64,000 nt of DNA, taken from Streptomyces sp. LaPpAH-108. GTDB taxonomy: Bacteria > Actinomycetota > Actinomycetes > Streptomycetales > Streptomycetaceae. Shown piece by piece: positions 35,732 to 44,349 of the stretch. The translations under genes and the position numbers were made by a program. The notes under the pieces are model-generated. The model saw nothing but the letters and a program-made list of their open reading frames with translations. It ran no database searches and was not told the origin of the DNA. How positions within the stretch are numbered: the stretch's first letter is position 1; each line of letters starts with the position of its first letter. The stretch spans positions 868,001 through 932,000 of the forward strand of contig NZ_KB891993.1 of assembly GCF_000373625.1 (NCBI RefSeq), given 5' to 3'.

Positions 35732-36430
35732 ATGCAGGGGACCGAGGAGAAGCCCGCCGCCTACACGCCGACCGACCGCACCGTGCCCACCCGGTCCGCC
35801 GAGCGGGCGGCGTACGACAAGGAACTGGTGCACGCGATCCTCGACGAGGGATACGTCTGCCACCTCGGCTTCGTCCGCGACGGCGCCCCGGTGGTGCTGC
35901 CGACGCTGTACTGCCGCGTCGGCGAGCGCCTGTACGCCCATGGCTCCACCGGTTCGCGCCCGCTGCGGATGACCGCCGCGGAGGACCCCGGCCTGCCGGT
36001 CTGCCTCACGGTCACCCACGTCGACGGCCTGGTCCTGGCCCGCTCCGCCTTCCACCACTCGATCAACTACCGCTCGGTCGTGGTCCACGGCATCGCCCGC
36101 CAGGTCACCGACCCCGACGAGCGCGCGCTGGCCCTGGACGCCCTCGTGGACCAGGTCGTCCCCGGCCGCTCGGCCGACTCGCGCCCCGCGAACAAGAAGG
36201 AACTCGCCGCCACCGCGGTGATCCGCATCGACCTCGCCGAGGTCTCGGCCAAGCTCCGCACGGGCGACGCCAACGACGAGCCCGAAGACCTCTCCCTCCC
36301 GCACTGGACGGGCGTGGTCCCCCTCCGCAAGGGTTACGAAGTCCCGGTGCCCAACGGCGACTTGGCGCCGGAGATCGAACTCCCGGACTACCTGGCCAAG
36401 TTGGCGGAGCCGACGACGGAGACGGTCTAG
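35732..36430 (+). CDS. Pyridoxamine-5'-phosphate-oxidase-family protein
   Basis: A 232-residue split-barrel flavoprotein of the PNPOx-like family (EGYVCHLGFVRDGAPVVLPTLYCRVGERLYAHGSTGSRPLRM). It is divergent from the PLP-type MocR gene, a pairing known in other actinobacteria, so a vitamin B6 related oxidase is the leading idea. FMN is the expected cofactor. AGGGAGGGA precedes the ATG. It is convergent with the EamA gene and shares a CTAG stop: both stop codons overlap. Confidence 0.82.
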   Translation: MQGTEEKPAAYTPTDRTVPTRSAERAAYDKELVHAILDEGYVCHLGFVRDGAPVVLPTLYCRVGERLYAHGSTGSRPLRMTAAEDPGLPVCLTVTHVDGLVLARSAFHHSINYRSVVVHGIARQVTDPDERALALDALVDQVVPGRSADSRPANKKELAATAVIRIDLAEVSAKLRTGDANDEPEDLSLPHWTGVVPLRKGYEVPVPNGDLAPEIELPDYLAKLAEPTTETV

Positions 36431-37350
36431 CCGCGCCGGGGCCGGGGCGGCTCAGCCCCGGCCGGTCGTACGACGCGCGGCGCCGGTGGGGCCGCGGCGC
36501 GCGACTGCGCCAGGACGACCGCCCCGATCACGGCGACCGCGCCGAGCAGTTGGAGCGGGCGCAGGGTCTCGTCGAGGACGAGATAACCGAGGACCGTCGC
36601 GCACAGCGGGGAGGCGAACGAAAGGAACGACACGGCGAGGGCGGGCAGCCGCGCCACCCCTCGGAACCACAGCGCGTAGGCGACCAGGGCGCCGATGACG
36701 CCGAGGTAGGCGAAGCCGCCGAGGTTGCTCCAGGTGAGGCGGTCCGGCAGACCCTCGTACGCAAGAGTGAAGGGCGTCAACACCAGCCCGCCCACGGCGA
36801 GTTGCCAGCCGGTGAAAGCCAGCAGGCCCACACCGTCGGGGCGGCCCCACTTCTTGGTGAGCACCAGTCCGGACGCCATGGACAGCGCGCCGAGGAGCCC
36901 GGCCGCGATGCCGATGCCGTCGAGACCCGCCCCCGGTTGCAGCACCAGCAGGCCGACACCCGCCGCGCCGAGGAGGCAGGACACCAGATGCCGCGCCCGT
37001 ATCCGGTCGTTCAGCAACAGCGAACTCAGCACCAGCACGATCATCGGCTGGGCGGACATCACGAGGGCGGCGACCCCGCCCGGCAGGTGATAGGCGGCGA
37101 GGAAGAGGAGAGAGAAGAACGCGCCGATGTTCAGCACGCCGAGCACGACGGCCCGCCACCACCAGCTGCCCTTCGGCAGCGTCCTGGTGACCAGCAGCAG
37201 GATCAGCCCCGCGGGCAACGCCCGCAGCGTGGACGCCAGCAGCGGCCGGTCGGGCGGCAGGAACTCGGTGGTGACGACATAGGTGGAGCCCCACACCGCC
37301 GGGGCGAGAGCGGTGACGGCCGAGGTCACCGCGCCGCGCCGACCGCTCAC
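36427..37350 (-). CDS. EamA/DMT-family transporter
   Basis: A 307-residue ten-helix DMT exporter (ALAPAVWGSTYVVTTEFLP, GGVAALVMSAQPMIVLVLSSLLL, GALVAYALWFRGVARLPALAVSF). The GTG overlaps the nitroreductase stop by four bases, so they form a coupled operon downstream of the MarR operators. It is likely an efflux partner for the compound handled by the nitroreductase. The C-terminus is Ala/Pro/Arg-rich and its stop overlaps that of the PPOX gene. Confidence 0.87.
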   Translation of the reverse strand: MSGRRGAVTSAVTALAPAVWGSTYVVTTEFLPPDRPLLASTLRALPAGLILLLVTRTLPKGSWWWRAVVLGVLNIGAFFSLLFLAAYHLPGGVAALVMSAQPMIVLVLSSLLLNDRIRARHLVSCLLGAAGVGLLVLQPGAGLDGIGIAAGLLGALSMASGLVLTKKWGRPDGVGLLAFTGWQLAVGGLVLTPFTLAYEGLPDRLTWSNLGGFAYLGVIGALVAYALWFRGVARLPALAVSFLSFASPLCATVLGYLVLDETLRPLQLLGAVAVIGAVVLAQSRAAAPPAPRVVRPAGAEPPRPRRG

Positions 37351-38072
37351 TTCGCCTCTCCGGGGACCTGGTCACGACGCCCGGCACGGGCCCCGTGCGG
37401 GGTCGAGCCGTAGGTCTCCCGGTGGACCGTCAGGGAACGGTCCCGGCGGCCGGGATGCAGCCGGGTCTCGGCCGGACGGCCGAGCGGCAGGAGCAGGGCG
37501 ATATGGAGATCGTCGCGGTCCGAGATGCCGATGGCCTTCTTGACCTCCGTCTCGTCCCAGCCGTTCATGGGGCTGGTGGCGAGCCCTGCGGCGTGCGCGG
37601 CGATCATCAGGAAGGACGCGGCGATCATGGCGTCCTTCACCGCGTACTCGCGCTCGAGACCCCGGCGGCGCGGGTCCGTGTAGAAGGCGCGCACATCGGC
37701 GGGCGAGGCCGCGGCGAACGGCTCCGGCCACGCTCCTCCGCACCGCGCCCGCTCCCAGATGTCGTCGCGGTCCTCACTCCAGGCGCCGGACTCGGCGACG
37801 AAGACCAGCGTCACCGGGGCCTCCCGGGGATGCGGCTGCCCGCTCGTGGCCTCGGCGAGCGCCGCGCGGCCCGGCTCGTCGGTGACGACGACTATGGACC
37901 GGGCCTGGAGGTTGAAGCTCGACGGCGCCTCCAGCGCCAGATCGACCAACTCCTGGAGCAGAGCGGGCGGTACGGGGTCCGGCCGATAGTGACGGATGCT
38001 GCGACGTGAGCGGATGACGCGGGACACGACGGCGCGCTCCGGCGGAGACGACTTCACGACCGAATACCTCAC
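37347..38072 (-). CDS. Nitroreductase-family protein
   Basis: A 241-residue FMN-dependent nitroreductase-superfamily protein: N-terminal SRRSIRHYRPDPVPPALLQELVDLALEAPSSFNLQ is the FMN-phosphate binding segment and AVKDAMIAASFLMIAAHAAGLATSPM the dimer helix. It reduces nitro or quinone compounds with NAD(P)H. GTG start at 38072 is immediately next to a TTCGACGTCGAA palindrome, so the MarR operator covers its promoter. Operon with the EamA gene. The expected regulator is the divergent MarR gene. Confidence 0.87.
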   Translation of the reverse strand: MRYSVVKSSPPERAVVSRVIRSRRSIRHYRPDPVPPALLQELVDLALEAPSSFNLQARSIVVVTDEPGRAALAEATSGQPHPREAPVTLVFVAESGAWSEDRDDIWERARCGGAWPEPFAAASPADVRAFYTDPRRRGLEREYAVKDAMIAASFLMIAAHAAGLATSPMNGWDETEVKKAIGISDRDDLHIALLLPLGRPAETRLHPGRRDRSLTVHRETYGSTPHGARAGRRDQVPGEAK

Positions 38073-38148
38073 TTCGACGTCGAACTGTCTGGCGTCGAGA
38101 AACTACGCCGTCACCTAGGATGGCGTCAAACACTTCGATGTCGAACTG
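38070..38148. promoter_or_regulatory. Paired MarR operators
   Basis: The 18-bp sequence CACTTCGAYGTCGAACTG occurs at 38070-38087 and 38131-38148, 61 bp apart, with palindromic core TTCGAYGTCGAA. It flanks the shared promoter region of the nitroreductase and marR. TAGGAT (38116-38121) is a possible -10 for marR. Confidence 0.8.
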
Positions 38149-38183
38149 AACTGGTCCGGCGAAAGCAAGGATGAGGTGACCAC

Positions 38184-38675
38184 ATGCGGGACGCCGTCGA
38201 CGGCTTCCTCGGTCAATGGGCCGACCAGCGCGCGGACTTGGACCTCGACGCGATGGGCACGATCGGCCGCGTACTGCGCCTGTCCCGGCTCGTCAGCGCG
38301 CACTTGAAGGAGTACTTCGCACAACACGGCATCGAGACCTGGGAGTTCGATGTGCTCGCCACGCTCCGCCGTGGTGGCCGGCCGCTCACGGCCAAGGAAC
38401 TGGCCGCGAGCGTCATGATCGGCTCGGCGGCCCTGACCAACCGGGTCGACCGGCTCGTCGCCCGGGGCCTCGTCACCCGCGAGCCGGTCCCCGGCGACCG
38501 GCGCAGCCTGCACATCGACCTGACCGAGGAGGGGCGGGAGCTGGTCGACGCGACCGTGGAAGGACATGTCCGCAACCAGCGCGAGATCCTCTCGGGCCTG
38601 GCCCCGGAGGACGCCGACGAGTTCAACCGGCTGCTGCGCGCCCTGCTGGTCTCCCTCGGGGACGAGGCCCGCTGA
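38184..38675 (+). CDS. MarR-family regulator
   Basis: A 163-residue MarR/winged-helix regulator (FDVLATLRRGGRPLTAKELAASVMIGSAALTNRVDRLVARGLVTREPVPGDRR, the wing motif). It probably represses itself and the divergent nitroreductase-EamA operon by binding the two CACTTCGAYGTCGAACTG sites, and releases on phenolic or oxidant ligands. AAGGATGAGG precedes the ATG. Confidence 0.92.
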   Translation: MRDAVDGFLGQWADQRADLDLDAMGTIGRVLRLSRLVSAHLKEYFAQHGIETWEFDVLATLRRGGRPLTAKELAASVMIGSAALTNRVDRLVARGLVTREPVPGDRRSLHIDLTEEGRELVDATVEGHVRNQREILSGLAPEDADEFNRLLRALLVSLGDEAR

Positions 38676-38724
38676 CACGGTCCACCCGCTCGGGGCCGGG
38701 CCGTGCCTGCGGGCCACCGCGGCT

Positions 38725-39675
38725 CTACGCGGCCACCGACACCCGGCCTCCGGCGGCACGCGCCTCCCCCACCGCGAGCGCCGCGACCGCGCCGAGCATC
38801 AGCAGCGTGCCCGCGACCGTCGCCGTCGTCAGATGCTCGCCCAGCAGTCCGACGGCGAGCACGGCGGCCGTCACCGGCTCCAGGAGCATGATCACGGAGA
38901 CGGTGGCGGAGCGTACGGCGGCGGCTCCCGCGAAGTAGAGGGCGTAGGCGAGGGCCGTGGGGACGGAGGCGAGGTAGGCGAGCAGGGCTAGGAGCCGCAG
39001 GGGGTGCCCGGTGTGCGGGAACAGCCCCTCGGCGAGGGCGAACGGCAGCAGGCACAGGGTGGTGACCGCGAAGGCGCCGACCGTGGTGGCGCCCGCGTCA
39101 CCCACTCCCGTACGGCCCCACCAGCGGGTCAGCAGGGTCATCGCGCTGTAGCCCGCGGCCGAGCCGAGCGCGCAGAGCACGCCTGCCGGGCGGACGGTGT
39201 TGCCCGAGCCGCCTAGGGTGAGCACGGCGAGCCCGGCGAGCGCGCCGACGACCGCGAGGAGACCTCCGGCGCCCAGCCGCTCCCCGAGCAGGAACCGGGC
39301 GCCGAGCGCGATGAGCACGGGACCGGCGCCGAGGGTCACGACCGTGGCGACGGCGAGGCCGGTGGCCTCCACGGCGGCGAAGTAGGCGGTCTGGAAGACG
39401 GCCAGGCCGACGCCGGTGGCCAGCGCCTGCCGGAGCAGGGCGGCGCGGTCGCGCGGGGCGGCGGCCGGAGAGCGGCGCCCACGGCGCGGCAACCGGCCCG
39501 CGGCCAGCAGGACAAGTCCCGCCGCGCAGCGCCAGAAGGACAGGGCGAAGGGGCCCATGTCCCCGCTCCGGTAGACCAGGGAGGCGACGACGCCCGCCGT
39601 GCCCCAGGTGGCACCGGTGACGATCAGATAGAGGAGGCCACGCCCGACGGGCAGGCCGGAGACAGCGTTCGACAC
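38725..39675 (-). CDS. EamA/DMT-family transporter
   Basis: A 316-residue DMT exporter with two EamA repeats ([70 protein letters not shown]). GTG at 39675 is selected because GGAGAAA lies 5 nt before it. The leader region carries an inverted repeat (39695-39709) and a candidate leader peptide. Substrate unknown. Convergent with marR. Confidence 0.85.
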   Translation of the reverse strand: MSNAVSGLPVGRGLLYLIVTGATWGTAGVVASLVYRSGDMGPFALSFWRCAAGLVLLAAGRLPRRGRRSPAAAPRDRAALLRQALATGVGLAVFQTAYFAAVEATGLAVATVVTLGAGPVLIALGARFLLGERLGAGGLLAVVGALAGLAVLTLGGSGNTVRPAGVLCALGSAAGYSAMTLLTRWWGRTGVGDAGATTVGAFAVTTLCLLPFALAEGLFPHTGHPLRLLALLAYLASVPTALAYALYFAGAAAVRSATVSVIMLLEPVTAAVLAVGLLGEHLTTATVAGTLLMLGAVAALAVGEARAAGGRVSVAA

Positions 39676-39694
39676 GAGGTTTCTCCGCAGCAAC

Positions 39695-39709
39695 GCACTG
39701 GATCAGTGC
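39695..39709. promoter_or_regulatory. Inverted repeat in EamA leader
   Basis: GCACTG-GAT-CAGTGC, 6-bp arms, lies 20 bp upstream of the start, close to the ribosome-binding site. It could be an operator or an mRNA hairpin that hides the site. Confidence 0.4.
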
Positions 39710-39813
39710 GGAAGTTGGCAGGCGTCCGGCTCGGACGCGAGGACTTCATCTGCGGGCAGCACCGTCCCGCCCGGCGCGATGTGCGCGGGGCGAGTTCTTC
39801 CCGGAGGCCCGCC

Positions 39814-39855
39814 TCAGGCGGCCGGGGGCGGAAGGACGAGTGCGTGCGAATGCAT
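39814..39855 (-). CDS. Possible 13-residue leader peptide
   Basis: ATG at 39855 opens MHSHALVLPPPAA and stops at 39814, in the 190-bp gap between two EamA genes. Two histidines and three prolines in a row would be suitable for translation-rate sensing. No ribosome-binding site is clear, so the call is weak. Confidence 0.22.
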   Translation of the reverse strand: MHSHALVLPPPAA

Positions 39856-39865
39856 GATCGCCAGC

Positions 39866-40867
39866 CTAGGCGGCGGTCCCCCGCGCGGACAACTCCCGCT
39901 CCGCGCCGCCGCTCCCCGCGACCGGCTCCGCGAACCCCTTGGCGGGCGTGGCGGACTGCGCGATGAACGCGCCGACGAGCACGACCGCGCCGCCGAACAC
40001 CTGCGGCGCCGACAGATGCTCCCCGAGCAGCACCCAGGCGAGCACGGTCGCGATGACCGCCTCCAGACAGGCGACGACCCCGGCGACCTGCGGCGAGAGC
40101 CGCCGTACCGAGAGCACGCCGGTGACGTACGCGAGGACGGTGGCGACGAGGACGATCCAGACGAGCAGCGCGGCGGCGGGTACGGCACTGCCGTCGAGCC
40201 GCACCGTGCCGCCGAGCACCCGCCAGTCCATGCCCCACGGGCGGGCGACGACGGTGAGGACGGCAGCGCCGACCAGCAGGCCGTACGCGATCACGCCCAG
40301 CGGGTCCGGTGCCTCCTCGCCCGCGTCGCCGCCCTGGTCGGACAGGACGAAGTAGCCGACCTGGCAGCAGGCGGCGCCGAGCGCGAACAGCAGGCCGAGC
40401 ACGTCGAAGCTGAGCCCCGACCAGACCTCCACCACACAGGCGAGCCCGCCCGCCGCGAGGACCACACCGAGCGCGGCGGCCTTGGTGACCGGCCTGCGCT
40501 GCACGAACCGCACCCAGCCGAGCACCAGCGCGGGCGCCAGATACTCCACGAGCAGCGCCACGCCGACCGGTATCCGCGAGAGCGAGGCGAAGTAGCACGC
40601 CTGGACTCCGGCCACGGCGAGCAGTCCGAACCCGGCGAGCAGCGCGGGGCGGCGCAGCGGCAGGGCGCGATGTCGTACGGCCACGGGCAGCATGACGAGC
40701 GCGGCACCGGCCACGCGCAGCCAGACGACATGCAGCGGGTCGAGCCCCGCCTCGATCAGCGGCTTGGCCGCGACTCCCGACCCACCGAACGCCACGGCCG
40801 ACACCAGCGCGAGCCCCAGCCCGGCGCCACGGCCGCCTTCTCTGCTCCCAGACGCGTGCACGCGCAC
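39866..40867 (-). CDS. EamA/DMT-family transporter
   Basis: A 333-residue RhtA-like DMT exporter (AFGGSGVAAKPLIEAGLDPLHVVWLRV, VEYLAPALVLGWVRF, VVACLEAVIATVLAWVLLGEHLSAPQVFGGAVVLVGA). RhtA-type members export homoserine and threonine, but the substrate here is not provable. The GTG (40867) is used; another GTG two codons on is possible. A TAAGGG-like -10 lies upstream. Four EamA genes lie within 8 kb. Confidence 0.85.
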   Translation of the reverse strand: MRVHASGSREGGRGAGLGLALVSAVAFGGSGVAAKPLIEAGLDPLHVVWLRVAGAALVMLPVAVRHRALPLRRPALLAGFGLLAVAGVQACYFASLSRIPVGVALLVEYLAPALVLGWVRFVQRRPVTKAAALGVVLAAGGLACVVEVWSGLSFDVLGLLFALGAACCQVGYFVLSDQGGDAGEEAPDPLGVIAYGLLVGAAVLTVVARPWGMDWRVLGGTVRLDGSAVPAAALLVWIVLVATVLAYVTGVLSVRRLSPQVAGVVACLEAVIATVLAWVLLGEHLSAPQVFGGAVVLVGAFIAQSATPAKGFAEPVAGSGGAERELSARGTAA

Positions 40868-40951
40868 ATGATGACAGGCGACGACATGAGCGTCACCCTT
40901 ATTCGCTCCTGTCTCAGAGGCTGGACGGAACGCGGGCGCCGGGCGCCGGGA

Positions 40952-41527
40952 TCAGCAGGGCGCCGCGCCATCGGCCGTACGACCCGGCAGCCGCTCCCGC
41001 AGCTCGGCCGCCGGAATCCCGGCCCGCTCCAGCACCTCGACGGCCCGCGACGCCGGATCGGCCACCAGGGCGGCGAGCAGATCGACGCCGTCGGCCGCGC
41101 CCGGGCCCCGGCGCAGGGCGGCCCGCACCTCGGCGTCCCGCAGCGCGGCGGCGGCGACCGGCGACCACCGCTCACCACCGGCGGCGACTTCCGCGCCGGG
41201 CACCTCGGCACCGCCCTGCCAGCGCAGCCCGTACCCGATGCTGCGCTGCACGAGATAGCCGAGCAGCCGCGCGAGCTGGGTCGGGGTGCCGACGGCGGCA
41301 CGGGCCTCGGGGTCGGACTCCAGGAGGGAGTGCAGCAGATGGGCGGTGTCGATCTGCCGGTCGCCGTCGCGGACGGCTCTGCGGCGGGCACCGGCGATCA
41401 CCGACCCGAAGCCGGTGCCGGGCCCGGCGTCGTTCTCGGCACTCGGCACGCCCTCGTGCGGGACGGACCGGCCGACTGTGCGGGGTTCCACACAAGACAC
41501 CTCATCAGCCACCGGAGCGGACGGCAT
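40952..41527 (-). CDS. Orphan Clp N-terminal-domain protein
   Basis: A 191-residue protein with two Clp N-like helical repeats (FGSVIAGARRRAVRDGDRQIDTAHLLHSLLE and WSPVAAAALRDAEVRAALRRGPGAADGVDLLAALVADPASRAVEVLERAGI). It lacks any AAA+ domain, so it may act as an adaptor or decoy of ClpC/ClpB, as ClpC1-N-like proteins in actinobacteria do. ATG at 41527 is chosen since the promoter TTGTCC/GAGAAT (41542-41569) puts transcription start about 8 nt before it; GTG at 41512 is the alternative. Confidence 0.75.
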   Translation of the reverse strand: MPSAPVADEVSCVEPRTVGRSVPHEGVPSAENDAGPGTGFGSVIAGARRRAVRDGDRQIDTAHLLHSLLESDPEARAAVGTPTQLARLLGYLVQRSIGYGLRWQGGAEVPGAEVAAGGERWSPVAAAALRDAEVRAALRRGPGAADGVDLLAALVADPASRAVEVLERAGIPAAELRERLPGRTADGAAPC

Positions 41528-41541
41528 CCACGAGGGGAACC

Positions 41542-41569
41542 ATTCTCGCGTCCCACGGTGAGCGGACAA
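41542..41569 (-). promoter_or_regulatory. Promoter of Clp-N gene
   Basis: Bottom-strand TTGTCC (41564-41569), 16-bp spacer, GAGAAT (41542-41547). Confidence 0.45.
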
Positions 41570-41661
41570 CCGGCCGGTCCGCCTCATCCTCACGGAGGAG
41601 ATCCGGTCGATTCCGCCTCAGGGGCGCGCGCCGCCTTGCATACGCCCCATGACGCAACCTC

Positions 41662-41886
41662 TTGCCCCATTCGTACGTCACACAACAAGTGGAGGACGGA
41701 TGCCTGTGCTGGCTGGTGGGCCTGCCGGCAGTGGACGGCAAGCAGTACGTGTACCGGGTGTACGCCCCGCACGACGCCCTGCTCGCCGACCTGTTCTGGG
41801 ATGCCTGGCACTGCCATGACGAGAGCGCCTTCCCGCGCGCGTGGGACGTGTTCGACGCGGCGGTGATACGACGCGTGCGGACATGA
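41662..41886 (+). CDS. Small hypothetical protein
   Basis: Up to 74 residues, rich in aromatic residues (CLCWLVGLPAVDGKQYVYRVYAPHDALLADLFWDAWHCHD) and cysteine, with good G/C third positions. The true start is unclear: TTG at 41662 and GTG at 41689 are both possible and neither has a good ribosome-binding site. No family is recognised. It ends 7 bp before the convergent padR-type gene. Confidence 0.5.
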   Translation: MPHSYVTQQVEDGCLCWLVGLPAVDGKQYVYRVYAPHDALLADLFWDAWHCHDESAFPRAWDVFDAAVIRRVRT

Positions 41887-41893
41887 GGCAGGC

Positions 41894-42559
41894 TCAGTCC
41901 TCGTCCGCGAGGATGAGATACAGCTTCTTGCGGGCCTCGTTGATGACGGTGAGCGCCTTCTCGCGCTGTTCCTTGGTGCCGGTCTTCCACACCTGCCCGA
42001 AGGCTTCCATCAGCCCGAACCCGGCCTGCCGGATCTCGCCCAGCGCCTCCCAGTCGACACCGCGCGTGGCCTCCTCCCAGGGAGCCTCGGGACCTTCCTC
42101 GGCGGAGGCCCGCCCGCTCTCGGTGAGGGAGAACAGCTTCTTGCCGCCCTCGCTCTCACTGACGATCAGACCCTCGTCCTCCAGCAGCTGAAGCGTGGGA
42201 TAGACCGAACCGGGGCTCGGCTTCCAAGCACCCCCGCTACGCTCCGCGATCTCCTGGATCATCTCGTACCCGTGCATCGGCCGGTCCTTGAGCAACGCCA
42301 GGATCGAGGCCCGCACATCACCGCGCCGCGCCCGCCCCCGGCCACCGCCGCGCCCCATCCCACCCCAGGGCCCCGGCCCGAAACCAGGCCCGAACCCGTG
42401 CCGCCCAGGCCCCCCGGGCCCGCCAGGACCGAACCCCGGCCCCCCGGGCCCGAACGGCCCGAACGCCTCCCGCAGCCCCTCGACTCCCCCGAACGCCCCC
42501 CAGCCATGCCGCCCGGGCCCGCCGGAACGATGCCCACGCTCGAATCCGTGGTTACGCAT
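41894..42559 (-). CDS. PadR-family regulator with Gly/Pro-rich head
   Basis: A 221-residue PadR regulator. The winged helix is at about 80-150 (DVRASILALLKDRPMHGYEMIQEIAERSGGAWKPSPGSVYPTLQLLEDEGLIV), and the C-terminal helices dimerise. Residues 11-78 are a low-complexity Gly/Pro/Phe/His tract (FGPGGPGFGPGGPGG), unusual but seen in several actinobacterial PadR proteins. A CGATATATCG palindrome lies 65 bp upstream of the start, matching the A/T-rich dyads that PadR proteins bind, so autorepression is likely. The mobile element begins directly beyond it. Confidence 0.88.
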   Translation of the reverse strand: MRNHGFERGHRSGGPGRHGWGAFGGVEGLREAFGPFGPGGPGFGPGGPGGPGRHGFGPGFGPGPWGGMGRGGGRGRARRGDVRASILALLKDRPMHGYEMIQEIAERSGGAWKPSPGSVYPTLQLLEDEGLIVSESEGGKKLFSLTESGRASAEEGPEAPWEEATRGVDWEALGEIRQAGFGLMEAFGQVWKTGTKEQREKALTVINEARKKLYLILADED

Positions 42560-42624
42560 CGCGACCACTCCATTCCATCGTCGATCAGTCACGTACCCAT
42601 CACGTCTCTTACGCGACACCTCAA

Positions 42625-42634
42625 CGATATATCG
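42625..42634. promoter_or_regulatory. PadR-type palindrome
   Basis: CGATATATCG, a perfect 10-bp palindrome in an otherwise GC-rich region, upstream of the PadR gene. Confidence 0.6.
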
Positions 42635-42670
42635 CTTCCACACTTACGACAATGCCCTGAGGTTGGAGGC

Positions 42671-43435
42671 GTGGTGGGGGCAGCGGCTCATGCGTACGGT
42701 GATCCGGCGTTATCGGCCTTTGAGCTGGACTTTCTTGAGTCCGGTGAGCGTTGTCGCGGACCGTTGGGTCAGTTGTGGGGTGCGCGGTTCGAGGGCGTCC
42801 AGCCGGTACGTGAGTTCCGGTGGGCGAAGGGCGGGGAGAGCTTCCCGGGCTGGTACTTCGCGGCGACGACCAGCGGCCACGTGGGCTACGAGTCGTGGCT
42901 GGAGCGGGACTGCCTGATCTTGCTGGACCGTGATCCGAGGGTGGTCGGGATCGCCTCGCAGCCGTTCTGGTTGCACTGGCAGGACGGTCCGGAACGGCGT
43001 CGCCATGCGCCTGACTACTTCGTACGCCTTGCTGACGGGCGGGCCAGAGTGGTCGATGTCCGGTCCGCGGACCGGCTGGACGAGCGGACCGGGGAGGCGT
43101 TCGCAGTGACACGTCGGGCCTGTGAGGCGGTGGGCTGGGAGTTTGCGTGGATGGGCACGCCCGAGCCGGTGTTCATGGCGAACATGCGCTGGCTGGCCCG
43201 CTACCGGCGGACCCGCTCGGGACGCCCGGAGCGGGTGGCGGCCGCACTGGTGGAGGTCTTCGAGGAACCGCTGCCGTTGTGGTCGGGAGCCGGGCGGGTG
43301 GGCGATCGGCTGCAGGTCCTGCCGGTGCTGTTCCATTTGCTGTGGTCCGAGCGACTGGGCACGGACCTGGAGTCCGCGGTGCTGGGGGCGGACAGTCTCG
43401 TCTGGGCCGAGGGGCGGGCAACACGGGCAGGATGA
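42671..43435 (+). CDS. TnsA-like transposon endonuclease subunit
   Basis: A 254-residue TnsA-family protein, the nuclease that cuts the 5' ends of Tn7-like transposons. Family marks are GHVGYESWLERDCLILLDRDPRVVGIASQPFWLHW with E74/E78 and the aspartate D115 in HAPDYF, then VVDVRSADRL; in E. coli TnsA the latter is VDVK. The C-terminal half (VLPVLFHLLWSERLGTDL) is conserved in actinobacterial relatives. GTG at 42671 or 42674 begins it; GGAGG lies immediately before the first. Residue 14 is encoded by TTA (42710-42712), the rare bldA-dependent codon. The ATGA overlap with the next gene is intact. Confidence 0.82.
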   Translation: MVGAAAHAYGDPALSAFELDFLESGERCRGPLGQLWGARFEGVQPVREFRWAKGGESFPGWYFAATTSGHVGYESWLERDCLILLDRDPRVVGIASQPFWLHWQDGPERRRHAPDYFVRLADGRARVVDVRSADRLDERTGEAFAVTRRACEAVGWEFAWMGTPEPVFMANMRWLARYRRTRSGRPERVAAALVEVFEEPLPLWSGAGRVGDRLQVLPVLFHLLWSERLGTDLESAVLGADSLVWAEGRATRAG

Positions 43436-44349
43436 AGCGTCCGGGACGGGTCGCGGTCGGTGACCGGGTGCGGTTCGAGGGCCGGATCCGCGGAGTGCTC
43501 GCCGTCGCCGCCCAGGCGGTGACGGCGACGGACGGCGAAGAGCCGTATCGGGTCGTGCCGTTGCTCGAGTTGTTCGCGGCGTCCGACTTCGAGGTCATGG
43601 ACAGTCCGGTCCGGATGCCGTTGCCGGCGGCTTCGCTGCTGGAGGCGTTTCCCGCCCGGGAGGTGGAGAGGGCCCTGTGGTGGGAGGGCCACATCCTGGA
43701 GGTCCTGCATGGGTTGCCGCCCAATGCCGAGCCCGGCACGACGGCCCGGCCTGAGTACGGGCCGGATCGGTCCTTGACCGCCCGGCAGCGGGCGAAGGCC
43801 GCTGAGCTGACTGCTGCGGGTCACAAGGTCTCTGCCAGTACGGTCGCTCACCGGCGGCGTCGCTACCAGGAACGCGGGGTGCTGGGTCTGGCCGATCACC
43901 GGCCGGTCCGCAGGACGGCTGAGTTCGGGGAGGTCGACGATGCGGCGGTGGCCGCGATGCGGATCCCCGCGACGTTCATCTACGCGGGCATCGACATCGA
44001 GCACGGCAGCCTGCTGACCGGCACTCGCGGGGCCCAGATCGCTGGCCGTTTCACGCTGATCCCCACCCGTCCCTTCCCTTACAACAGTGAGTGGAGAGGT
44101 CTGGTCGCCACCATGGAGAAGGCTCTCGCCCTGCGGCGGCACCGGCCCGGCACCCTGGCGAGACTGGACCGCTACCTACACGACCGCACCAGCGGCATGA
44201 TCGGCGCCCTCTCCCACCAGATCCGCGGAGCCGCGATCGACGCGATCTTCAACGGCACCGAGAAGATCACCAAAGCCGGGCTGAAGGCCGTCCCACTGGA
44301 TGTCGCCGCCGAATCGCCTCACGTCCGCGGGCCCAGGTCCTCCAGATGA
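43432..44349 (+). pseudogene. In-frame TnsB-head / TnsC-tail deletion fusion
   Basis: A 305-codon frame made of two unrelated parts. Residues 1 to about 177 match the N-terminal region of an Mu/TnsB-type transposase, including an HTH (SLTARQRAKAAELTAAGHKVSASTVAHRRRRYQERG). From about residue 179 (near 43966) the sequence switches to the C-terminal end of a TnsC/TniB AAA+ ATPase (TFIYAGIDIEHGSLLTG, GTLARLDRYLHDRTSGMIGAL). The DDE catalytic core of TnsB and the Walker motifs of TnsC are missing; the deletion happens to keep frame and both ATGA couplings. It cannot transpose. Whether the fusion is expressed is unknown. Confidence 0.75.

Noticed and set aside
39779..41866. A 695-codon top-strand frame
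   Set aside because: It lies antisense to the EamA and Clp-N genes, which have clear families and starts.
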